Below are positions 13,800 to 19,785 of a stretch of DNA of 64,000 bases, one piece after another. A program made the translations under genes and the position numbers. The first letter of the stretch is position 1; each line of letters starts with the position of its first letter. Below the pieces are notes generated by a model. The model saw only the letters and a program-made list of their open reading frames with translations. It was not told where the DNA came from and ran no database searches. Origin of the DNA: Hoylesella buccalis ATCC 35310 (GTDB taxonomy: Bacteria > Bacteroidota > Bacteroidia > Bacteroidales > Bacteroidaceae); the NCBI RefSeq assembly GCF_025151385.1, contig NZ_CP102287.1, positions 248,001-312,000 on the forward strand, read 5' to 3'.

Positions 13800-14462
13800 T
13801 TATTCCATAAATACAGTAGGCATGTTCCTACGTTTGTATTCATCACGGAGATAAGATAGCAAGCATTTATAGTCTTTTATAAAACCTTTATTTATAAGCA
13901 TTGCTATCTCTCTTTCAAGGTCGAACAAAGAGTGCATTTTTCCCTCATCACCATGTTTGTTGCGGAGCGCCTTCTCGTGCTTGTTGAAGATTATCCAATT
14001 CAACGCCTCACCAACTTTCTTCATCGCCACGCACATAAAATTTGGAGCAACAATTTTTTGAACTGCACTTCCAAGGTCTTTATATGCGTCACCTGCGTCG
14101 TTGCGAAATTCTATCATCCTATCGAACACGAACTTAATTACATCATATTTGAAAGATGGATTTATCCACATAGCAAAGTCAATGAATAGGATAGGCGACA
14201 TCCAAGTTCCAGCATTTGCACCGCGTGACGCGCGGGATTTTACATACACCATTTTCGGGGTATGTAAATTTTCCTTAGACATAATCGTTTCTATAAATTC
14301 CTGTGTTTTAGGAGAGTTGAAATACAGGTCCATCTTTCTATCTCCTTTCGAGGTTGCATTCCATTGCTTGAGCAAAGCTGTGGCGTTAAACATAGAATCT
14401 TTCGTTCTCTGCTCAACACTAAACATGCCCATCGGGCGTATCATTATCTGATTTGTTTTCAT
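13800..14462 (-). CDS. KilA-N domain protein
   Basis: A 220-residue protein with a KilA-N DNA-binding domain. Typical stretches are MFNATALLKQWN near residue 23, LYFNSPKTQEFIETI, KSRASRGANAGTWMSPILF and IDFAMWINPSFKYDVIKFVFD. The C-terminal part is helical and not recognised. The start at 14462 (MKTNQIM) is chosen because the upstream ATG at 14492 lies in a terminator hairpin. KilA-N proteins are frequent in phage early regions as regulators. Confidence 0.88.
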   Translation of the reverse strand: MKTNQIMIRPMGMFSVEQRTKDSMFNATALLKQWNATSKGDRKMDLYFNSPKTQEFIETIMSKENLHTPKMVYVKSRASRGANAGTWMSPILFIDFAMWINPSFKYDVIKFVFDRMIEFRNDAGDAYKDLGSAVQKIVAPNFMCVAMKKVGEALNWIIFNKHEKALRNKHGDEGKMHSLFDLEREIAMLINKGFIKDYKCLLSYLRDEYKRRNMPTVFME

Positions 14463-14480
14463 CTTTTTTTTCAAATAAAA

Positions 14481-14506
14481 AAGCCCCACCAATAAAAGCA
14501 GGGCTT
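14481..14506 (-). terminator. Intrinsic terminator after the DUF3127 gene
   Basis: An AAGCCC / GGGCTT stem is followed on the minus strand by TTTTTTATTTG. It lies ten bases after the DUF3127 stop codon. Confidence 0.75.
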
Positions 14507-14515
14507 CATTTAATT

Positions 14516-14983
14516 CTAAAATGGCAATGGTTCAGCTTCTTGTGCTTGTGGTGCAGCCTGTTGCTGTGGTTCACCTTGACTATTCACCTGCGGCGGAAAC
14601 TGCTGTTGCGTTGGTTGTGTAACCGTCTCTTGCGGTGGCTGCTGATTGGGTGCCGCTTGTTGGCTTGCATTCACGACAGCATTGTCTTGCTGCTGTTGAT
14701 GGTCGCTGTTCCTGTCAACTTTCCAACAGTCTATGCTGTTGTAAAACTTTCCATTGTATTCGTTGGCTCGTATCTCCAAATGCACGCGCACACGCTCGTT
14801 TTCCTTCAACCCTATTCTCGCTATCTTTTCAGCACCGAATATCTGAAAGCAAACCTTTTTGTCATAACGTTCACCCTCTACACTAAGTAGATAGTCCTGC
14901 TTCTGCCATTCACCACCATCTCTCTTTGTGCCGCTCTGCATGGGCAACACTCTTACAATCGTTCCTATTAATTGTATGTCCAT
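14516..14983 (-). CDS. DUF3127 protein, single-stranded DNA-binding (SSB)-like
   Basis: A 155-residue protein whose first 90 residues match the DUF3127 OB-fold family of Bacteroidota phages (LIGTIVRVLPMQSG, KQDYLLSVEGERYDKKVCFQIFG, ENERVRVHLEIRANEYNGKFYNSI). A Gln/Pro/Ala-rich linker (about 95-145) leads to an acidic-hydrophobic tip EAEPLPF. That design mirrors bacterial SSB, whose DDIPF tail recruits partner proteins. It probably coats single-stranded DNA during phage replication. Confidence 0.85.
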   Translation of the reverse strand: MDIQLIGTIVRVLPMQSGTKRDGGEWQKQDYLLSVEGERYDKKVCFQIFGAEKIARIGLKENERVRVHLEIRANEYNGKFYNSIDCWKVDRNSDHQQQQDNAVVNASQQAAPNQQPPQETVTQPTQQQFPPQVNSQGEPQQQAAPQAQEAEPLPF

Positions 14984-15027
14984 ATTTTTTTAATTTTTAT
15001 TGATTTGACAAAAATTCTACATGTTTC

Positions 15028-15255
15028 TTATGGCTCATTGCCATTGCGCTCTTTATCTTCTACGGCATCAAACGATAAACTGTTGACCGTTTGATGAAAC
15101 ACCACATGCTTGCTCTTCACAAGCTCGTTTATCTCTTTCTTTACCACTACTGCCACAGCGGCTGTTATCTCGCTGAATAAAGCAGAGGTAGGATGAAGTT
15201 TCTTTTCCTTTTTCTCCTCGTTGATTGACTTGATTATGTCGTACACATCTATCAT
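15028..15255 (-). CDS. Hypothetical phage protein (75 aa)
   Basis: A small helical, charged protein (MIDVYDIIKSINEEKKEKK at the start, AAVAVVVKKEINELVKSKHV in the middle). It is not recognised. It lies between the SSB-like gene and the resolvase in the recombination and replication block, with a strong terminator just upstream. Confidence 0.6.
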   Translation of the reverse strand: MIDVYDIIKSINEEKKEKKLHPTSALFSEITAAVAVVVKKEINELVKSKHVVFHQTVNSLSFDAVEDKERNGNEP

Positions 15256-15275
15256 AAAAATTTGGAAATAAAAAA

Positions 15276-15305
15276 AGCTACCCCATCTTCACAGACAAGG
15301 TAGCT
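15276..15305 (-). terminator. Intrinsic terminator after the resolvase gene
   Basis: An AGCTACC / GGTAGCT stem with the loop TTGTCTGTGAAGATGG, followed on the minus strand by TTTTTTTATT. The loop matches that of the 15840-15869 hairpin. Confidence 0.85.
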
Positions 15306-15341
15306 GTCACGTTTTATAACATAAAAACACTAAAGCGAGTA

Positions 15342-15815
15342 CTATTTGTCGTTCCGTATTTCTTGATGGCGACCATAAGAGGCTATCAAAAGCGCATCAC
15401 AAGTCGCTAAGGTTATCTTCTTACCAAGCGTAGGAAACAACTGCTGGCATTTTTCTTTCAACCTGCGCTTCCAATCCGTCTTGCTATAGTCTTTGCTCTT
15501 GCCCAATTGATAGGTCTTCATCCATTTTTGTGGAGTACACTTAATGGTTCGCAAACCGCAAGACAAAAGTGCCATTTCCAAATGTCCGTTATGTCTCGCA
15601 AAGGTTGCTGTCGCCTTGGACGACTGCCCTGGCATGCCGTGTCCCACGTCTTCCAAATACACGGCCGTATGCGCTATATCATATTGCCTGAAATAGGTCA
15701 ATATGTCAAGTGGCGTCTGTGGCATCTTTTCTACGTCAGTTACGTTACCATCTTCGTCCAACACAGCGATTCCACCGTGCAGACCAGGGTCTATACCTAT
15801 ATAAATATTGTTCAT
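15342..15815 (-). CDS. RuvC-like Holliday junction resolvase
   Basis: A 157-residue RNase H-fold nuclease. Acidic residues expected for RuvC-type metal binding are visible in IGIDPGLHGG (about residues 6-15), VYLEDVG (about 52-58) and ATCDALLIA (about 139-147). The start at 15815 (MNNIYIG) is preferred, because the longer frame reads through a terminator hairpin. It should resolve recombination or replication junctions in phage DNA. Confidence 0.85.
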   Translation of the reverse strand: MNNIYIGIDPGLHGGIAVLDEDGNVTDVEKMPQTPLDILTYFRQYDIAHTAVYLEDVGHGMPGQSSKATATFARHNGHLEMALLSCGLRTIKCTPQKWMKTYQLGKSKDYSKTDWKRRLKEKCQQLFPTLGKKITLATCDALLIASYGRHQEIRNDK

Positions 15816-15839
15816 TTGCTTGTTTTTTTTAATAAAAAA

Positions 15840-15869
15840 GGTTGTTCTATCTTCACAGACAAAACAACC
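15840..15869 (-). terminator. Intrinsic terminator upstream of the resolvase
   Basis: A GGTTGTT / AACAACC stem is followed on the minus strand by TTTTTTATTAAAAAAAAC. Its loop contains TTGTCTGTGAAGAT, also found in the 15276-15305 hairpin. Confidence 0.75.
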
Positions 15870-15955
15870 AAAAGAGTTAAATAATATCACTTACAAAAAG
15901 TGGTTTCCATACTTCTTCGAGAACAAAGCCTTATTGCAGCTTATATGGAAACTTC

Positions 15956-16017
15956 TATATACGAAAAATCCCCATTTCAAACCGTGATGATTTGAAACAG
16001 GGACTTCTTGTATATAG
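15956..16017 (-). terminator. Large hairpin after the antirepressor gene
   Basis: A long imperfect stem: the outer arms are TATATACAAGAAGTCCC and GGGGATTTTTCGTATATA, and the inner arms are TTTCAAA / TTTGAAA. It lies 22 bases after the antirepressor stop codon. It may terminate transcription or stabilise the 3' end. Confidence 0.6.
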
Positions 16018-16038
16018 TTTTTATATGCTTACATTTTT

Positions 16039-16908
16039 TTATTTATTCTTGTTTGTAGCACACTGAGGTCGTAGTAGCGTCATCCAAAAATCAGGACTTA
16101 TCTCCCTCCGTGTCTTCTTTGCATCAAAGTTATTGTTGCGCAACATCGTCACAAACTGCTTTCCTCGTTCATTCCATACAAGATACTGCTTGGTCAGCGT
16201 CCTTCCGTCAGAAGTTGTGTATGGATAGGAGCGGACTCCTGTCAAGTTGTATGAAGAATATGGGGAGCGAAGAATGTACATTCCGCTTTGCCTGAATTGT
16301 ATACCTGCGTTGCAAAGTTTCTTATTTAGGGTGTTGGCTGTCATACCTATGCTCATCGCAAGTTGTCTCGTGGTCATCGTACCCTCACTCTGCAACACTT
16401 GGTCGTAATAATCCACCTTCGGAGCCTGCGACTTCAATTGCTCACCTTGTAACGCTATTCTCTCATTTGCCAATTCCAACTGCTTCTTGTGCCTGTCAAT
16501 GGTCGCCTGAGCAACTTGCAAGGCGCGAGCCATAATCAGCTCGGGTGTGTCCTCTTGCGTGGTGGCAATGTAGCCACCCGTCTTGCGGATTTCTTTGAGA
16601 ATAGCCTTGATACCTTTCTTAAATTGCTTGGCGATTGGCTTGCGGCTCTGCATCAACACCTCATATAAGCCGTTCTCTGTCAACATCCAAACCTCTCTGT
16701 TTTGACCTGACCTAAGAATTGTTGAGGTCAGCTTTTCGTCATCATCAACGAGTTTAACAAGTTCGCTTGTGTTAGGGTGGTTAATCATTGTCGCAACATC
16801 AGAAGCTACGAATAAAGGGTCTTGCATTGAGCCATACACCGTGAATTGCTGTCCACACAATTCTGTCTGTTTTAGGACTGAAATTTGATTATTCATAACT
16901 GTTTGCAT
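16039..16908 (-). CDS. Phage antirepressor, BRO-N and KilAC domains
   Basis: A 289-residue antirepressor. The BRO N-terminal domain spans about residues 10-115 (FTVYGSMQDPLFVASDVATM, then REVWMLTENGLYEVLMQSRKP, AKQFKKGIKAILKEIRKTGGY). A coiled-coil linker spans about 130-180, and a KilAC DNA-binding domain about 185-285 (MTTRQLAMSIGMTANTLNKKL, SGMYILRSPY, TSDGRTLTKQYLVWNERGKQF). Such proteins counter the phage repressor. The coding start lies in a sequence, GCAAACAGTTATG, that is complementary to an element in its own leader, so translation may be controlled by RNA structure. Confidence 0.9.
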   Translation of the reverse strand: MQTVMNNQISVLKQTELCGQQFTVYGSMQDPLFVASDVATMINHPNTSELVKLVDDDEKLTSTILRSGQNREVWMLTENGLYEVLMQSRKPIAKQFKKGIKAILKEIRKTGGYIATTQEDTPELIMARALQVAQATIDRHKKQLELANERIALQGEQLKSQAPKVDYYDQVLQSEGTMTTRQLAMSIGMTANTLNKKLCNAGIQFRQSGMYILRSPYSSYNLTGVRSYPYTTSDGRTLTKQYLVWNERGKQFVTMLRNNNFDAKKTRREISPDFWMTLLRPQCATNKNK

Positions 16909-17122
16909 TTAAAGTTATGTGATAGGCAGACTTTATACAAAGAAAGCGGCTACCATATACGCTGCAAACAGTTAATGCACTCACCCCGAAGGACTTGTAT
17001 ATAACTACGTATAGGCAACCGCCAATATCTTAATGTACGGGCATAAAAAATGCCCAACCTTGATTGAGCAACTTGACCGCTTGCCCTGCGAAATGAATGT
17101 GATTCATTAACTGTTTGCGCTA
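16909..17122 (-). promoter_or_regulatory. Structured leader of the antirepressor gene
   Basis: Transcribed from the promoter at 17123-17154, the RNA would begin near element A (17105-17118, GCAAACAGTTAATG). Element B (16964-16977) is the exact reverse complement of A. The antirepressor start (16896-16908) repeats A nearly exactly, GCAAACAGTTA with one base missing before TG. B can therefore pair with A or with the start codon region, but not both. The AUG in A opens a 25-codon frame ending at 17030. A GGGCAT / ATGCCC hairpin (17039-17055) lies near its end. This suggests attenuation of antirepressor translation. Confidence 0.55.
17030..17107 (-). CDS. Possible 25-residue leader peptide
   Basis: The frame starts in element A of the antirepressor leader and begins MNHIHFAGQAVKLLNQGW, ending MPVH. 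Its translation would keep element A from pairing with B. A second open stretch in the same frame continues after its TAA to overlap the antirepressor start. No family is recognised. It may simply be chance. Confidence 0.35.
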   Translation of the reverse strand: MNHIHFAGQAVKLLNQGWAFFMPVH

Positions 17123-17154
17123 CAAAGATATTCAAATCCTGCGAAACATCCAAA
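17123..17154 (-). promoter_or_regulatory. Bacteroidota-type promoter for the antirepressor leader
   Basis: TATCTTTG (minus strand, 17123-17130) is preceded after 20 bases by TTTG (17151-17154). This matches the Bacteroidota sigma-factor consensus TTTG-N19/20-TAnnTTTG. Transcription should start around 17116. Confidence 0.7.
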
Positions 17155-17476
17155 TTTGCGCAAGAAAATTTAACTTCTTTAGATAGAGCCTCCTTGTCAA
17201 TTCGATTGCAGTGCCATGTTTCAACACGCAAGGAGGCTGTATTTAGTTTGGGCGCACTGCGCTACCAGTACATTAAAGTCCATGACTACCCCTTGTTCTT
17301 TATAGCCTTCATTTCGTTTTTACCATACCTATCGTATCAGTGTATGTATAGAGGTGCAACTTTCAATCCTCCACCCCAACCGCTTTACCTACTCATCAAC
17401 TTGAAACGTCTTTCGGCTGACGCAACGGCTGCGTCCGTTTTCCAATAAATAAAAATCAAAGCTAAGTCATAACTCC
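17155..17476. other. Intergenic region without a convincing gene
   Basis: No supported reading frame is seen. A 10-bp inverted repeat AGCCTCCTTG / CAAGGAGGCT (17187-17196 and 17229-17238) with a 32-base loop is the only clear structure. It has no U-tract and may be a regulatory or RNA element. Confidence 0.5.
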
Positions 17477-17644
17477 TTACAACTCGTTGTTATAAAAGGC
17501 ATCAATACTGCTCGTTGAGAAGTAATACCTGCCTTTCGGACGGATGTAGGGTATCTCTCCCTCTCTTGCCCACCTAAGCAGAGTCTTTGGATGAACCTGC
17601 AATCGGTCAGCTGCCGCCTTTGTTTTTAGATATTTCTCTTTCAT
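17477..17644 (-). CDS. Excisionase-like helix-turn-helix protein (55 aa)
   Basis: A small MerR/excisionase-type (HTH_17) protein: MKEKYLKTKAAADRLQVHPK, then TLLRWAREGEIPYIRPKGRY, and a YFSTSSIDAFYNN end. The A-A-x-x-L-x-V-x-x-x-T-L-x-R-W-x-x-x-G-x-I-P pattern is typical of DNA-binding excisionases and Cox-type regulators. It is transcribed divergently from the repressor across a 237-bp control region, the position expected for a lytic-side regulator. Confidence 0.8.
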   Translation of the reverse strand: MKEKYLKTKAAADRLQVHPKTLLRWAREGEIPYIRPKGRYYFSTSSIDAFYNNEL

Positions 17645-17881
17645 TTTTACCATAATTTAACATAAACAGTTGACGACTTTCCACCGTTATTTTATATATT
17701 TGTAGCAAATAAAGCGATAAACAAATTATATCATCTCAATTGCTACGATAATCTAAATCACCATTAGATTTTCTGTGCAAATATATATAATTAAATTAGA
17801 ATATCGAAGAATTTTGTTAGTTTATTAACATAATATAACACAAACGCTCAAAACGTTTAATTAACATAAAAACTCATAGGT
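17645..17881. promoter_or_regulatory. Divergent phage control region with candidate operators
   Basis: This 237-bp AT-rich region separates the repressor from the leftward phage genes. It contains an inverted repeat AATCTAA-N7-TTAGATT (17750-17770) and three copies of TTAACATAA (near 17656, 17826 and 17862). These are candidate repressor or excisionase sites. Which of them is the true operator cannot be told from sequence. Confidence 0.55.
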
Positions 17882-18571
17882 ATGGAAATCAAAGCGGTCA
17901 AAGGAACGAGGAAAAGGTTAGAGCTTTTACTCGAAGATTTTATCAACAAAGGTGGTAATACCACTCAGTTTACAAATGAGTTCGGACTTAGCAACGGCTA
18001 TTTTAATTCAAAGGGTGACAAAGAACTAAAACCATCCACCATCAGGAAAATCTGCGACGCCAAACCAGAGCTAAACAGCGATTGGCTCTGCTATGGAATT
18101 GGAAGTCCTTGGAGATCAGAGGAGGATATAGAAGAAGAATACGCCAAAGACGCACTGAAAAAAGTTGGAAGACCATATTTCGACATTGACTTCCTCGGTG
18201 GGTTCGACCTCGTGAACCTGGACACCGTAGAATATGCAGACGATTACATATCTATGGAGCCATACAACAAAGAGGGGTATTTCTGGTGCAGACTCTCAGG
18301 AGACAGCATGTACCCACTCATCAAAAGTGGTTCAAGAATCTGTCTTCGTCATATACCAGAAGGTGTGCAAGATATCATCTACGGAGAAGTATATGCCATC
18401 GTTACAAAAAACGAGATGCGAACCGTAAAATGGGTGAGCCGGGCAGACGATGAGCAAAATATCCGTCTCATTCCAGAAAACAAAGACCCCAAATATGGCG
18501 ACTACCAGGACATTGCAAAAGAAGACGTTATCCATCTCTTCAAGTTCATCGGGTCTTTCAAAGAATTTTGA
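17882..18571 (+). CDS. Phage repressor, HTH plus S24 (LexA/CI-like) peptidase
   Basis: A 229-residue CI-like repressor. The N-terminal 70 residues are a helix-turn-helix (GGNTTQFTNEFGLSNGYFNS). The C-terminal half is the S24 peptidase fold, with the catalytic serine in LSGDSMYPLIKSG (Ser142) and the lysine in MRTVKWV (Lys183). It would hold the prophage silent and self-cleave on RecA activation. A classic Ala-Gly cleavage site is not obvious; LGGFD near residue 107 may serve. It is the only rightward gene of the phage region. Confidence 0.92.
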   Translation: MEIKAVKGTRKRLELLLEDFINKGGNTTQFTNEFGLSNGYFNSKGDKELKPSTIRKICDAKPELNSDWLCYGIGSPWRSEEDIEEEYAKDALKKVGRPYFDIDFLGGFDLVNLDTVEYADDYISMEPYNKEGYFWCRLSGDSMYPLIKSGSRICLRHIPEGVQDIIYGEVYAIVTKNEMRTVKWVSRADDEQNIRLIPENKDPKYGDYQDIAKEDVIHLFKFIGSFKEF

Positions 18572-18803
18572 TTTAAAAAAAGAAAGTATTCATATAATAA
18601 AACGATTGATTTTTAACATAAAACACAAATTCGTACCAAAGTGCCAATAATTTGCACCAAAACATCTGTAACGCATTGATAATCAGCTATCGTTATTACC
18701 CCAACGGAATCACTTGAGATTCAATGCGTTACATCCTACGCTAATAAGCCAATTCTTTCAATTTTCTTTAGAGTTCAGCACCTGAATGAACGTCCAGCAA
18801 AAT
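18572..18803. other. Prophage-chromosome boundary region
   Basis: No gene is seen. Two similar motifs, TTCGTACCAAA and TTTGCACCAAA, lie at about 18630-18662. They are followed by a 13-bp inverted repeat TGTAACGCATTGA / TCAATGCGTTACA (18667-18679 and 18721-18733). Arm-type repeats next to an inverted pair are what an integrase attachment region could look like. No integrase gene is present, so this is inference. Confidence 0.4.
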
Positions 18804-19733
18804 TTAATCTTTTATTTCTTTCTTGTTACGATGCTTACCGTGTGCAATGGTTGCGTAAAACCCTAATTTGTAACATTTGTAGATGAAGAGAGAGGGATGG
18901 GTACCCAGCAGATTGGTTTTCATCTTTGTTTTTGCAGCATGAAAGAACCACCGAAGGAGAGGTGCCAGGCCCAGAAGACGAAGTTTGTGATAAGCATCCA
19001 AAACTTTCGAATAGCCTTTCAGTTCTTCGTGGTATAAGTTGAGCGTGTACATGGCTTCCTCTGTTTTTGCCAGAAAGCTGACGTTTGATTCAAACTGTTG
19101 AAAACCAACAGGATTGTCAATGTGGTAAATGTTGATGCCGGCTGCCTCTAAAGACCTGCCAAACAGCACGTCTTCATAGCCATAGGTTTGTATTCGGTCA
19201 TCAAAAGGAAGAGCCTCCATCACCGACTTGGCCACCAGGAAGTTGGAAGTGTTAAACTGTTGATAGGGTGACTTGTTGCGCTCTGCTGCCGAATGTGAAT
19301 CCTCAGCCGCAGTCTCATAACGATATTTCAACGTTCCATCGGCTGGTTTGGGCGGGCGTTGCACGCAGTTGCCGCCATAGATGACCATCGCCTGTCGGTC
19401 GGCTTGAAGATATTGCAGAATGAAATCGTCTCTCGTGATTTTCATGTCACTATCCAAGAACAGCAGCCAGTGATGGCGCGCCATGACAGTGAGAATGTTA
19501 CGAATTTTAGCACGCCCAACATTGATGTTTCTACTGATGAACCTACAGTTGTCCAACGCATTGATTTCAGTAGCTTGCAGTTTGGTTTCAGGGCGTGTGG
19601 AACCATCATCTACCACGATGATTTCATAGTGTAGTTTGGGTATGTTCGCTGCTTGACAAGCCAGTGCTTTGACCAAATCTACACAACAATCGTTGTAGGT
19701 AGGGATTAAGATGGATAGCTCGCTGCGATTCAT
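18804..19733 (-). CDS. Family 2 glycosyltransferase
   Basis: A 309-residue GT-A glycosyltransferase. The nucleotide-sugar region begins SILIPTYNDCCVDLVKAL and EIIVVDDGSTRPET. The metal-binding DxD appears in LLFLDSDMKI (about residues 93-102). YGYEDVLFGRSLEAAG (about 205-220) matches the ED acceptor-binding motif. It transfers a sugar to an unknown acceptor, probably a surface polysaccharide or lipid. There is no membrane segment. It follows uvrA by 52 bases and may be in the rho-uvrA transcript. Confidence 0.88.
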   Translation of the reverse strand: MNRSELSILIPTYNDCCVDLVKALACQAANIPKLHYEIIVVDDGSTRPETKLQATEINALDNCRFISRNINVGRAKIRNILTVMARHHWLLFLDSDMKITRDDFILQYLQADRQAMVIYGGNCVQRPPKPADGTLKYRYETAAEDSHSAAERNKSPYQQFNTSNFLVAKSVMEALPFDDRIQTYGYEDVLFGRSLEAAGINIYHIDNPVGFQQFESNVSFLAKTEEAMYTLNLYHEELKGYSKVLDAYHKLRLLGLAPLLRWFFHAAKTKMKTNLLGTHPSLFIYKCYKLGFYATIAHGKHRNKKEIKD

Positions 19734-19785
19734 GGTTGTCTGAAATAATGGGAGTGATATCGTTTGAGATGAGTTTAGTTGGTTG

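Noticed and set aside
15816..15890. Longer start of the resolvase at 15890
   Set aside because: It would read through a terminator hairpin and a poly-A/T stretch; MNNIYIG at 15815 matches the family start.
16950..17231. 93-residue minus-strand frame upstream of the antirepressor
   Set aside because: It begins at a TTG, has no family pattern, and covers the inverted repeats and predicted promoter of the leader. The structured-leader reading explains the region better.
17194..17448. 84-residue plus-strand frame in the phage control region
   Set aside because: It runs against all neighbouring phage genes, has no recognisable domain and overlaps a hairpin; probably chance.
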